From Lepisosteus oculatus (lineage: Eukaryota > Chordata > Actinopteri > Semionotiformes > Lepisosteidae), in NCBI RefSeq assembly GCF_040954835.1, contig NC_090707.1, positions 23,702,570-23,766,569 on the forward strand: a stretch of DNA of 64,000 nucleotides, given 5' to 3'. Shown here piece by piece: positions 1 to 11,345 of the stretch (within the stretch, counting starts at the first letter, position 1; every line of letters starts with the position of its first letter). The position numbers were made by a program, and so were the translations under genes. A model generated the notes under the pieces. That model did not search any database. It saw only the letters and a list, made by a program, of their open reading frames with translations, and was not told the origin of the DNA.

Positions 1-521
1 CAGTAATCAGTAAAATTACTTTAAACTTTGAGCAGTTAGAACACATTGACTTAGCAAGATTAAATGAATAGTCTTTGAATTAACATGGCTTATTTTTAAT
101 TTACCACTGAAACTTTGTATTCCTTCTAATGTTCCATTGCATAAAAACATCTAGAATCTAAAACATAGATTCATAGAACATAAAAAGCATCTAGAATCTT
201 ATGACAGTAAAAAGTATATAATGTTTTTAGAAACAGTGATTTTTAAAAAAAATAAAAGGTGTTTGGGAGTCCAAACTAAAAAAAACAAACAGAATAGAAT
301 CTTAATTCTAAAATAACCTAGCAATTAACATATTTTTCCTTTTTGTGTCCAACAGCTCTGTGGAACCAAATTCGTTTGTCAATGTTCTAGTATTTGATTG
401 ATGACAGTTGATGAGAAAGATGGTTACAAATCATAACCATCAAAATTTCACCAAACAAGCATAGAGCTTCTCTCTTATGTTGTTTTGACCTCGCTGCTAA
501 CCTTAAAAAAAAAACTGCTAC
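1..521 (-). other. slc19a1: slc19a1 3' UTR, probably continuing past the window edge
   Basis: This is the noncoding sequence downstream of the slc19a1 stop codon. No AATAAA is visible on the minus strand. One ATTAAA occurs at 100-95 and could be the polyadenylation signal, but the cleavage site cannot be fixed from sequence alone. Confidence 0.6.
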
Positions 522-719
522 TCAGGTCTTGACACTACCGCCATTGGCCAGTTTGGCGTCTTCAGAAATGTCCGTCTCAGGACTGCATGGCTCTGTAGCT
601 CCATTATCCTCTGCAGTGCCCTCCGCTCTCGTCTTGCGAAAGTGCTTTATGATGACATAGGCAGCACTTCCAAAGTAGGAAACTGTCAGCAGTGTGAAGT
701 AGCCAAAGTAAACGAAAAA
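522..719 (-). CDS. slc19a1: slc19a1 last coding exon (residues 424-488, stop TGA)
   Basis: After TTTTATTGCAG the exon begins FFVYFGYFTLLTVSYFGSAAYVI, which aligns without gaps to the last membrane helix of human RFC (FQLYSVYFLILSIIYFLGA). A polar, acidic tail of about 40 residues follows, ending GGSVKT-TGA at 524-522. The human tail is much longer, so the fish protein is truncated only in this poorly conserved region. Confidence 0.94.
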   Translation of the reverse strand, partial: FFVYFGYFTLLTVSYFGSAAYVIIKHFRKTRAEGTAEDNGATEPCSPETDISEDAKLANGGSVKT

Positions 720-3700
720 CTGCAATAAAAGCAACATTTGTTTACAAAAAAATAGATACATGAACACTGCTGTCTTTTAAATTCCAAAATGAGCCAAGAT
801 TATCAGTTTTCCACAGAAATCAATTACTTTTAAACACACTTGGTATATATCTTGTAAGATTTCCTTAAACATTCAGTAGACAGTTATACAGTAATAATTT
901 GACTAGTGCATAATTTTAGTAGAGCTGGAATTCAGTAACCCACAAAAACAATAACTAAACACAGTAATGCACAAAATATAATCGGGCAGTGACTTTTTGG
1001 AGATATGGTAAAGTTCAGCTGGAACCTTATCTTTCAGAGCTCTTACACAACAGTTCAAAGTTACACAACATTTAAAATACTTAGGCCTGGAATGTAGTGT
1101 TCTGTCAAATTTTCAGCACAGCAGACTATTGTAGTTTCATTTAAAAAACCCAAGATCAACATTTAAAATTTTGTTTGCTAAATCACAAATCCTGTATCAA
1201 CAAGCAACAGGTAGAAGATCTACAGGCAAACATGACGGGCAATGCAGTTGTTTGTAACAAGCCAACCTTTAATGACAATCCCTTTGAAAACATTTTATTA
1301 AAAATTTATTTAACACTCAGTTAATTATAGCTCATACATTCCTAGGTTTCATAAGACAAACTGAAGTAGTCCTACAGTACCTGAGGGTGAACAGCTAGCC
1401 CCAGTCCTCTCTTGTCTGCAACAATGATTGTGATGATAGTTTTCAAAATGGTGGCTAGGAAAGTATTGACTCCAAAAACCAAGGCACACAGTTCTTTTGT
1501 GAGGGAGGAAGCAATCTGAAAACTAAAGAGTTAAGAGAAAATGTGGTATCAAGACACTTTTGATACGTTTAAATAAAGCATGCTTATTTTTCTGTTCTTT
1601 GAAGGTCACAATTTAGTGCTTTTACGTTCCATATTTTTAGTTGGCGTCAAAGAGATAATTGATTCTAGGATTGCGAAAAATGTTGTACATGCCAAACAAC
1701 CCCCCAAGTCTTACTGCTGTTCCAAATCAAATCTAAATGTTTATATTTAACTTGTAGAGTCTCATGTTAAACAGTAACCAAAATGCTTGCCCAAATTCTA
1801 AGGCTGTTGTTAAGTATAACTTTCATTAGTATGTACAGTGCCTATACGCAATTCAATCTACTGTACTTAACTCTGCCTTCAACATCTGTCAATAGGGAAT
1901 ATTTTTCATTAGTTACTTCTGCACTCTCAACAATGTTCTGTCTTGAGTTTGTTATATAGTATGTCATTTTTTATTTTCCAATGCCTTTACTGAAGCCAAG
2001 TTAATCTGTATAAAGTAAGTGCCACATACAAATAAATTGTACACAGAAGTATCATATCTACAGTAACTTGAACAAAGCTAAGTAAAGAAATCAATATGAA
2101 GCTGGAGACCCATCACAACCTGCAGAAATCAGAAATAATCGACAGTGTAAAATACAGAAGTGACATCACAGCACATGAGGACCACATGATTAAACAACGA
2201 AAGAAATGTGACTTTCAAGATAAATGTGAGGAAATCAATGGCATTGTCTTATTAGAAGTCATGAGAGATCTGTAAAATGCCTGGAATACAGTATGTTGCT
2301 GGAAGGTATTGTGTCAGTATCAAAAACCTCCTGATGCTCTGATAGAACCACTCTAAACAGGATAATGAATTGATAACAGAAATAATTAGATACATTATTT
2401 ATCTAAAAAGATAAATTCAATTAGATTACTGCACATGTATTATAAAATACTGCAAATAGAAAAGGACTAATATATTTTGTATTATTAACAGTAAATTCTA
2501 ATCTAATTCAAATGTGTTGAAAACACTCACATTGCAATAGGAACAAGGAACTGGTAGAAACTTCTGAAGAGGGCATATGCCACGTAGCACACCCAGATTT
2601 CTGATGTGGTGGTCATTAACAACAGCAAGGCAGCCTGAATGCCAGTTATAATGCCAATCACAAGCTCAGACCACAGGGACCAGCGGATTTTCACAAAGCC
2701 AGCGATGAATGATGCTATAGCCCCTGCCAAAGAAAACATGCTAACATAAAACAGTGAAAACTGAAGGTAACATTTTAAAAATAATATAAAAAATATGTAA
2801 TAAGAAAATGAATTTGTCAATAAACCAGTTTTGTTATCTTATCATTTGATCCAGTTCAAAGCAATACAATTTCACAAAATAGCTATCAACATGGAAAAAT
2901 GAAATCAACACCCCTCACAACAGCAGCTGGAGTAAGATGAAAAATGAATGCACTGCAAAAGAAAAGATTTAACATGATTCTGAAGAATCTGCTTCAGAAC
3001 AAAATAATCCCAGGTTTCAAAACTCATGCTGCTTACTAGTTTCAAATCACTAGCATATGTACATTTTCAACGGTAAAATTAGTCTTCTGAAGATTTCAGT
3101 CATGTATAACTATAACTACATTTTGATAACAAGAACAAAAAGAGCGCGTCAGTTTTAAGCCCTAGCGTTCTGACCAAGTTGTATCCTGCCTTGTGGCTGT
3201 TGCTTTTTTGGATAGGGTTCCAGCTCCCCTGCAACCCTGAATTGGACAAAGTGGCTAGAAAATGAATGGTTGGATGGAAGTTACCATGTCAGTGTGGGGA
3301 AAGGTAAATAAACCGACTTTATACAGTACATAACAATAGGGCACAAGTTTGCGTTTTAATAATAAAGGAAAGTGTTCCTTTAGTTCAACACCCTTCAACA
3401 GGCAGTTGCCCTATCCTCCTGGTATGCTACCATTGCTCAGTTACACCTGTCTGAGTTGCACAACAACTGTTGTCTCTTTTGTAAGTCAACTAAGTGAGAC
3501 TGTACCAAATGACTTAATTAAATAAATCAAATCGCAGCTCTATAAATTGAATGTGTGTGTGTGTGCTTTCGGCTTCTGGGATATTTTCTGCGACATTGCT
3601 GCAACACCTACCAGGAATAAGGCTTTGTGATTATGGATGAAAGCCAAACCTTACACTGCCAGTTTAACAGCTTTAAGAAAATAAGCTTTCAACAGCACTT

Positions 3701-6700
3701 AATCAAATGGTAAGATTGTTAAAAGCATGCTTTTGTTTCTTGAAAAGTCTTACCGTGCCTCTTAAAGAGCTGAATGCTAGGAAATGACAATAATGTACAC
3801 AGAAGACCTACACTGTTTTTGCTGTTTTTTGTATACAGTTGTTTTGTATTCATTTCGACTTTCTGCACTGGGACTGGCTGAACTGAATGAAAAGCATGAC
3901 GACTGTATGTGCAATTTAAGAATAATGAATAGCGTTATGTAAGAATAATGAAAGGTGTTCATGTTGGCACTCCTCTTCTTGCTCTCACAATGCATTATTG
4001 GCAACGTTTTGAGTATCAATTCATTTTGAAACACTTTTGTTAAGGTACACAACATTATAGCACCATAAAATGTGAATGTATACTCGTTGATTTGACCATT
4101 CAAGATTTTGTTCAATTAACCTTTGCCTTACTACACGGTAAGTGATATTCTAATTGTTGCATATAACGATTTATTTACACGTCATACAAGTATATGTATT
4201 CTTGTAAGTCTAAACTATCGAAACTTGAAATTTTGATACTTTATGATTGTATCTTACCAACGTTAGGTACAAAAACACTGTTTAATCAGATGTACAGTTG
4301 TGTTAAACATACAACTGTGAGATATTATATTTTGAGATGAATGCTGAGATGTCATATTTATACTTAATGTCTCTGACAATACAAATGATCTTAATGTTCC
4401 CAAAACACTTCACTTTCACTTACCAAGAAGAGTAGAAGCTGCATCCACTCCACCATTATACACTCGTCTGTTTTCATCAGGTGGGTAGACTTCATTCCAC
4501 AAAATATGTACATAGTACACCATCAGATAATAACCTGCTGAGTTGAAGATCCACCAGAGGCTCCAGAGCCTCAGCTGGGGTAACTTTACCAAGTTCAAGA
4601 GTTCCTTCAGCATCTGGAAAAATACAGAGTTCCTCCAGGCTGACAATGGCTGAGCTTGGGTGGGCGAGGGGCTATCTGGATTAATCTTGTCCAACTCAGT
4701 GGAAGCTGCCTCCTCTTGTTTAGCCCTGTTAAAAAACAGGCTACGTTTGGGCCATGGCAAGCAAATGGAAAGGCCAAAGCTGAAAGTAACAAAGCCCAGG
4801 GAGATCTTGCTGAGAGAGGAGTACGTGACACCACCCAATGAGAAACAGAGCTGGCCCAGAACTGAGCTGGTGAACACTCCCATGAGTACAGAAGACCGTG
4901 AGTAGCTGGCCACTTTCTGATAGAAGGCAGGTGTAACAAGGGAGAAAATATAGGAGGAATAGGCCACCCGTGCTGCCATGGTGATGCCGTAGAAGAACTC
5001 CATGAACTGCATCTCAAGCAGAGTTGTGCCGAACAGCAAGATGAGCCAGATGGAGATGTAACTGAGGCTCTGCAGAATAAGGACTGGCTTGTAGCGCAGA
5101 TAGTCTGTCAGCAAGAACACTGGCACCAGGACTACCATGTAGGCATAGGAGAGGACTGGAGTGATCTCATTGGTCACCTGTAGTACAACACAAAGAGGAC
5201 ATAATGAGATAGACCATGACAGCATGCTTTGACTATTCACAAGGAAACAGTGGGACTGGGACTGCAATGGCAAGAGCAATATAAAAGAGCATTAATTCAA
5301 GGTTCATGAATACATAAACTACAAGGTTCATGAATTCAACATTCACAAGGATTCTCCTGAAGCTATTAAGATATTAAATGACTAGAGTAATGAAAGCTTA
5401 AATTCATTCATTCAAATACATGTGAAGCTTTATCACTCTGTGATTTCTATAGCATATTTAGCTGGATGTTTTAACCACTGCTTACTACATCATTTAACGG
5501 CACCTTCATATTTAAGGGAAATGTTGCCTTTGCTTTAATGTGTGTGCAAATACAAGATCATTTAAAAAAGTTACTTCTAAGAATCAGAACTTAGTTAATT
5601 TTAGTTTGCCTTTTTTTTTTTACATTAACTGCATGTGACAGGGTGTTATCTGCTATTATGAAGGCAAAGAAGTGAATAAAGGTGAAGCACAATTTTTTAA
5701 AAGTGTTTATTATTGTAATATCCCACCAAGCAATATACTAAATGTAGCTGTAAGGCATTTTGTAAGACAATCTCTACTACTTTTATAAACCACTGAATAC
5801 AATATATATCGAAAGGACACTGAATGGGTTTAAGGTATCTTAAATTAACTCCCTTTAAAATTATTCCTTCAATAATTGCAAATGATGTTGAATTCTGTTG
5901 TAATAATCCTGGATAGAACATCCAACAGGTGCTGTAAAAGGTTGTTTTATACTTAATATCTGGCTTCAAATCTAGGTCACTGCATTCTTTTAAACAGCTC
6001 TTACCAAGCAACAGAACTAGAACGCAGCAGGAAATATCGACAAAGAATTCATGTCTTCTGGCTGCTGTTTTGGCACTGGAAGCTCACATCATTGACAGCA
6101 ATAAAACACACAATGCAAAAATTAAACTAAATATTTAAATTTACCATTGCCTTCCGTAGTCTGAATAACTTAGAGCCAAAGCTGTCATTGCAGACATACC
6201 AGTCAATAAAGATTTTAAACAAAACGCAGTGGAGGGTGTTAATTTTTCTTCTAAAGCTCAGTATATACTAAAATGTAATGAGATAAAACCTTCTACATTT
6301 GATACTTAGACCACATAGACCAAAAGCAGATATAAGATATCACTCAAGTCTTTTGACGTGTAAAACTTACCAAATATTATGAATAGACCAACAATGATCT
6401 TCAACAGCAAAGGATTTTTTCCTGTTTTTATCCAACAAATATCTGACATGATAATTGGGTTTAACTGGTGAGACGTATCGACTGATTAAGGTATTTATCA
6501 ATTGATTCTTAAGAAAATGCAACAAAATATAGAATTTCTGTAAAAAATATAACAGTTCACATTCTGTTTTTCAGTATATTGACACAATGAATGGCAATAT
6601 AAATGGTAAGAAATGTAAGCCTATTTGACTTGCTTTGACAGGCACACAGGTTTCAAACACACTGCAGCAATGGCACAGTAAAACAAAGAGATGGAAAAGG

Positions 6701-9572
6701 CACTGCAAAAGATGCAGTCTGGGTACATTGAACAGCTGTGACTAGAACCCAGCATCCATACCAACTGGCAAGAAGGATCCATGACCACTTAACCCAGGAG
6801 GAAAAGCCTGAGTGATCACATGGAAGAAGTACTAGGTACAGATGCTACAATACAGCCCCACTAAGGTGTAAGATCCACTGAGGTTTGTATAAGGGAAGTG
6901 TCCTGTTTTTTTTAGTGGTGTGATTGCATGAGAAAACACAGGACAACTTTAGGAATCAACCTATTGTCTTCTACTATAATCTCACTACACAATTATTTCA
7001 AAGGCACATACTGTAAAGCTCTGATCACTTGCGAGTTTTACCCAACTTCCAGTTACCACAGGACCCATATCACATGTGACTTCTGAACTTTCTTATTGGA
7101 AACCTTTTTAAGAAATGCGCCAAAACACACAAAATAAACTTAACTATTCCTTTAACTCTTCTGATGTCTTGAATAATAAATTAGAGAATCATGTGTTGTA
7201 CAACTATTGGTATATATATGGTATGTTCACCCTAATTCTATGGTATAACAACTAGGTTTTATTCAAAAGTCAAGGAGACACCTTTTTTAATCTATCCCTC
7301 AAATATATATATTTTTCTGAATTTGCAGATCACAGTTTATCACCAGGTACAACCAAAGACTAAATCTGTTTACTAGGGAATAAAATGTCTGATAATCTGT
7401 GAATGTTACACAAGACAAGACTTCAGTTCCCTGAGGTTTAGATACAGGTATAACAAGACTCTAAATACTTTCAAAACTACAATCACGAGGGAAAGGGCAA
7501 AGGTGCTGTTAAGCTCATGGTGATGGTGAAAAAGAAATAAATTACAGCTAAGATGGTTACAACAATATTACCCTAGTCAGGAGGAAACTGAACTTTCACC
7601 CCATTCTATGAGCATACAGTCCTCCAGCTGACACAGTATTATTAAAGCTGCAGTATTATAAAAGCTGTTCTTAAGTAGTTATTAAGTAGTTATTTATGGC
7701 AAATTGATGGCAATTTCTTTATTATGCTACAGTAGGTCTGTTTCATTTCTGTCTGTCTTTTAGAGATGTTAATTTTATTCACAACTAAATTTGCTTAAAC
7801 AAATAAACCCCCTGCTATTTTAAATACAGGGTTGGTCAAAATGTTGTCAACCTTAATATACAGCATAACATATCATTCCTAAGGGTTCATAAACTTTTTC
7901 TCACAGCTGTAAATCAAACCGGTAATTTAATTTCAGACGAGTAGCCTTATAAACTACTGGATGGGACCATACACAGATCAGGCTAGGCTATACAAGAAAA
8001 GCATACTTAAGGTCCCAGAAAATAATGCATTCAGTTGGTGGAAGAAATGAACACTCCAGTTCTGCTTTTACGATACAGTCTAGTGCTGGGCGATAATTCA
8101 ATAACGATAATTATCGCGATATAATTTTCCTCGATATAATTTTAATAAAAGTTCGATAAATGTTTGATATATATGTTTATGCTTTGTGCATGATATGCAC
8201 ATGCGCACAAAATACTGCGCGAGTGCGCATGCATGTTGCAGACCGGGCAGCTAACGTGGTGTTGTTTACCCACACGGTGGTGGCTGACGAGATTGTAGTT
8301 AGAGCGGAGAAATGAGCGACACCTAAGCAAATGTAGTGCTGCCAACGACCAGCTCGAAAGGACGATGACATCATCGACAGAAAAGGTCATTCAGCTTCGT
8401 TAATTTGGAGATATTTTGGCTTTTTACCATCAGACATAAAACAGAGCACTTTAAACTTTGCAGTCTGTCTGAGCCATCTTCTATGTGTGTTTTATCACAC
8501 TGCAGTACATAATTTTTCTATTAAGGTATTTATTTTGTAAATTTCACCCATGCATATTTTGACATAAAAAAGACTTGAATACTCTTTACCTCAGATTTGT
8601 TTAATGTTTCTGCTGTTTGGCAAGTGTTTGTTGTGTTCTTAAAATAAAGAGTTGTTTAATTTACCAATTAACTGTCTGGATTCTTCACCTTTCACTCAGG
8701 AGAAAAAATCTGCCTTTAAACTTGAAAGAAATAAAGATTTGACATTTATCGTGATAATTATCGATATTGGCCGATATGAACATTTTTATCGTGATGGTTT
8801 TGGCCATATCACCCAGCCCTAATACAGTCTAAGAAAAATTAAAAGCCATTTTTTCTTGTATAAAACTATTACAGCTGATTGTTTTTTTAGCATTGTTTGG
8901 TGGTTCAAATACACTAAAGGAAATAATGTAAGAGACTGAAAGTTTAAAGTTTCTTTAGGTATAGACATGGCATTTATTCAAATTTCCTAAACTATGGCTA
9001 ATGTTAAAATGAATAATTATTTTATTGAAACAAAATAATTGTTTCTGAAACCACCAGAATTCCTAAAAACTACCATTTTCATTTAATTTTATTTAATGGT
9101 AAAGAAAGCAAATACAAAATCAAGTTTTGGAATGCATTTTCATTTGGACAATCACTTACAGTATCCACACAACACAGGAGGAAGGAAATTGTTCCTCACT
9201 AGAGGTCTTGCAGGTCTTGTATTTACTGCATATCTCAACACCTGTGCAAAACCCAGAAGCCATATTTAATGTGCGGGATTCAGAAAATTGTTGGTACAAT
9301 GGAGTAACAAAGCTCAAATGGAATGGAAGCCCTGTGTCCCTTTTTCAGTTCCACTGAAAAAAAAACAGTAAAAGAAAATAATTCCCCCTTACCTGCTGTT
9401 TGGTGAAATTCTTCTCTTCACTCAGGAGAAGGGGGGTGATGAAGGGCTCTCCTGGTTTTAACATAGACATGAAACCATAGAAACACAGGAAGACGACCGA
9501 CCAGTTCCAGATACGAGGCTCCTTAACCCGCGCTGAAGGAGGGTCCCCATTCTGCTCTTCAACATCTGCCAT
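522..9572 (-). CDS. slc19a1: Reduced folate carrier, solute carrier family 19 member 1 (five coding exons)
   Basis: The protein is a plasma-membrane transporter of the major facilitator fold that imports reduced folates by anion exchange; the human protein also imports cyclic dinucleotides such as cGAMP. The coding segments are 9572-9393, 5177-4424, 2723-2531, 1522-1381 and 719-522. They total 1467 nt, stay in frame at every junction and give 488 residues. Signature stretches seen are CFYGFMSMLKPGEPFITP (about 30-47), the sequon NFT at Asn55, LLTDYLRY with Asp85, TMAARVAYSSYIFSL with Arg130, PKRSLFFNR in the cytosolic loop, SLWWIFNSAGYYL, RVYNGGVDAASTLL, GFVKIRW with Arg325 and SSLTKELCA with Lys385. 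These match human Asp88, Arg133, Arg373 and Lys411, known to matter for folate transport. The central loop and C-terminal tail are shorter than in the 591-residue human protein. RVYNG-DAASTLL and the other motifs favour A1 over the thiamine carriers A2 and A3. Confidence 0.96.
720..1380 (-). other. slc19a1 last intron
   Basis: The intron runs from GTACTG to TTGCAG. I see no further gene or recognisable repeat in it. Confidence 0.9.
1381..1522 (-). CDS. slc19a1: slc19a1 internal exon (residues 376-423)
   Basis: This exon is too short and stop-bounded to stand out as an ORF, but its translation is clear: (I)FQIASSLTKELCALVFGVNT, then a TILKTIITIIVADKRGLGL stretch ending HPQ. The acceptor is CTCTTTAG|TTTTCAG. 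A second AG four bases on would break the frame. The donor is CAG|GTACTG, a weak consensus that keeps phase 0. Lys385 corresponds to human Lys411. Confidence 0.93.
1523..2530 (-). other. slc19a1 intron between residues 376 and 376 (phase 2)
   Basis: The intron has a GTGAGT donor and a CTCTTTAG acceptor. It is AT-rich noncoding DNA with nothing else recognised. Confidence 0.9.
2531..2723 (-). CDS. slc19a1: slc19a1 internal exon (residues 312-376)
   Basis: The acceptor is TTTGGCAG|GGGCT, completing the split Gly312 codon and continuing AIASFIAGFVKIRW. Arg325 is the counterpart of human Arg373. The exon ends FLVPIA plus two bases of Ile376 at an AT|GTGAGT donor. It is 193 nt long and carries two membrane segments. 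Confidence 0.96.
2724..4423 (-). other. slc19a1 intron containing a SINE tail
   Basis: The intron has a GTAAGTG donor and a TTGGCAG acceptor. It holds a SINE 3' fragment (3175-3278) and a short TG run near 3552. A 112-residue minus-strand ORF at 4115-3777 has no recognisable family. Confidence 0.9.
3175..3278 (+). repeat. 3' fragment of a tRNA-type fish SINE
   Basis: The fragment runs from a gtatcctgcc motif, through ggata-ggttccagctcccctg, to a tail ending in aatgaatggttggatgg. It matches the 3' part of the fuller copies at 20.0 and 22.4 kb, and its 5' half is missing. Confidence 0.65.
4424..5177 (-). CDS. slc19a1: slc19a1 large internal exon (residues 61-312)
   Basis: The exon starts after a CTACAG acceptor with VTNEITPVLSY and ends ...STLLG at a G|GTAAGTG donor (phase 1). 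It encodes roughly membrane segments 2 to 8, the conserved LLTDYLRY (Asp85) and MAAR (Arg130) motifs, and the large cytosolic loop. The loop is shortened: only about 45 residues separate PKRSLFFNR from LRLWSLWWIFNSAG. One large exon covering most of the N-terminal half is also the arrangement in the mammalian gene. Confidence 0.97.
5178..9392 (-). other. slc19a1 large intron hosting a hAT element
   Basis: The intron has a GTAAGG donor and a CTACAG acceptor. Apart from the hAT-type transposon at 8081-8821 it shows ordinary AT-rich noncoding sequence. No other exon is required, because the flanking exons join in phase. Confidence 0.88.
8081..8821 (+). mobile_element. hAT-superfamily DNA transposon, non-autonomous
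   Basis: Imperfect terminal inverted repeats (TAGTGCTGGGCGATA at the left, TAGGGCTGGGTGATA read inward from the right) are flanked by a perfect 8-bp target duplication ATACAGTC at 8073-8080 and 8822-8829. Eight-bp duplications and these termini are typical of hAT elements. Subterminal repeats rich in TTATCG/CGATAA occur at both ends. Near 8390-8450 the plus strand reads HSASLIWRYFGFLPSD, the start of a BED-type zinc finger as found at the N-terminus of hAT transposases. No catalytic domain follows, so the copy is a dead internal-deletion derivative. Confidence 0.88.
9393..9572 (-). CDS. slc19a1: slc19a1 first coding exon (residues 1-60)
   Basis: This exon encodes the cytosolic N-terminus and the first membrane segment, ending at EEKNFTKQQ. 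The ATG at 9572-9570 has G at -3 and G at +4, a good Kozak context. The frame stays open upstream to a TTG at 9590, but that is not a credible vertebrate start. The exon ends CAG|GTAAGG with the donor GT at 9392-9391, phase 0, the same junction position as in human between Q and VTNE. Confidence 0.96.
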
Positions 9573-9653
9573 TGCGTCAGCTGCAGCCAAGTATCTCCAA
9601 TGCTTTCTTTCCTTTCGTCTGATGTTTTAGGTCATTTTGACTGATGAACAGTT
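9573..9653 (-). other. slc19a1: slc19a1 5' UTR part of the first coding exon
   Basis: A strong acceptor (pyrimidine-rich run ending CTACATTGCAG, exon from 9653) lies 81 nt before the start codon. This shows that the transcript begins in a separate upstream noncoding exon, as in mammalian SLC19A1. The leader contains a minimal upstream ORF at 9635-9627. Confidence 0.75.
9627..9635 (-). promoter_or_regulatory. Minimal upstream ORF (Met-Thr-stop) in the slc19a1 leader
   Basis: ATG ACC TAA is read on the minus strand with A at -3, 54 nt before the main ATG and inside the predicted leader. Such short uORFs can lower initiation at the main start or allow reinitiation; function here is inference. 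Confidence 0.5.
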
Positions 9654-11074
9654 CTGCAATGTAGAAGAAAGTAAAATGGACAGTGGAATACAGTGTTGTT
9701 ATACACACACAACACCCTCACCGACAGAAATACAAATCTGACTTTTGGCATAAAATGATTTTTTAACAGGGATTAGAGCTCTTTTCAAAAGAACCTCTGT
9801 CTTCTAAAATACCTATGTTCTTGTTTCAATCCCTCTAAAAGTATAAGAAAGTCAGTTCTTCTCTGCTGCTTTTTAAAAGTAAATGACATAAAACTTACGT
9901 TTTCAAAATTTAAACCCCATACAACAGCAACATTAACAATTACTTAAAGAGCAGGATAAGACAATGCTGTATCCAGCAATCAAAGAAACTAACATTCTGT
10001 ACTGACTAACCTGTGGTTAAAGTGCTATATTATGCAAAAAATACGAAATGGTCTCTAGGACGAAGGTGTTGACCTTTGGTCATTTTTTACCTGTGTGATG
10101 ATGTCAGCAGACAATACTGCTTTTTGAGATGTTACCTGTTAAGAGAACAAAACAAAAATTAGGCAGGCATTCCACTTATTATTTTAGGTCAATGTCAAAC
10201 ATTGGTTCAAAATACAATTTCACATCTACTACACAGCCTCAGAACACTTTGATTTCTCAGCTCCGCTGGCATTCAGGACTTACTGTAAGCCCTTTCTGTC
10301 ATGACCAACTTACCTTTCCACAATCCAGAGGCACCATACCAGTGTTCTGCAGTATTGAGACATCAGTGGTTTGTTTTTTCATGCATATATTAAGACTAAT
10401 CCTCAATTACATATCTCTGTATATTGTACTACCTACTGATTATACTTCATAATATGTAAAGTTAGATGCAAAGATCTGTTTTCTTAATGCTAAACCATAC
10501 TAGACCTTCAAAAGTTATTATTCAATAACCAAAAGCAACATTTCAACTTTCATTCCAAATTTCATTATGCAATTTAAAAAATAAGTGTTCATTGTGAAAT
10601 ATCTTCAATAATATCAATGGCAGATGACTGTCATAACTGTCTACATTATCTTCACAGTGTGACTGAAATATTTTATGAAGGACAAATTAATGTTTCGAAA
10701 CAGGGTATGAATTAACAATGTCGGTGTAACCAATATGATATGTGTATTTTATCAGTAGTAATGGTTCTTTTAATTACAAAATTTAATTTCCATAAGTGTA
10801 CTGGGAACCCAGTTACACATTTCTACACAATACAGCAGTCTGTTAAACACTGGCAAGGTTTTTTCAAGTCAATAGCACAAAATCTCTTCAAAGCTTACAG
10901 AGCACTAACAGAGATTGGAGGATTATTATGTTTATTGCAGGGGGTAGATATGAAAAGGCACATTCCACTAAATCCCTATTCATTCCTACTGATGTATTCC
11001 ATTATATGTGAAAATATTTGATCCTTAAATGAGATGTTAAAATGAGGTCCTGACTACTTAGTCAGATACCAGTG

Positions 11075-11345
11075 CACTCTTAATAAGGCAACAGTTGTTA
11101 ATTCCAGTGTCCTATCTCAATTCCACGCTGGTCTTGCACAATCTGTCCTCCCTAAATTTCACCTCTAATTCAACTGGAGAAGTAATTTCTCAGTTCTTCA
11201 CCCATACAGAACTATATAGTATAGTGGGGTCGCCCACACACAGGCATCAATGCCTTACCCAAGTGTTTGTTGCCACCACTTCAGTCTTGGATGATGTGGG
11301 TCCCTTTATATGTAAAGTACATTGGAGTCCTTTGAGATGAGAAGA
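11075..11345 (+). repeat. Degenerate L2-type LINE/SINE 3' end
   Basis: The block ends with a worn form of the common L2-type tail (about 11316-11356: pairs like agtacattggagtcctttg then gagctatagaaattcaa), where intact copies read aaagcgctttgag...gcgctatataa. The upstream part resembles the matching 3' UTR. Family assignment is by eye. Confidence 0.45.

Noticed and set aside
3777..4115. 112-residue minus-strand ORF in an slc19a1 intron
   Set aside because: It has no recognisable domain and no splice signals, and the flanking exons already join in phase.
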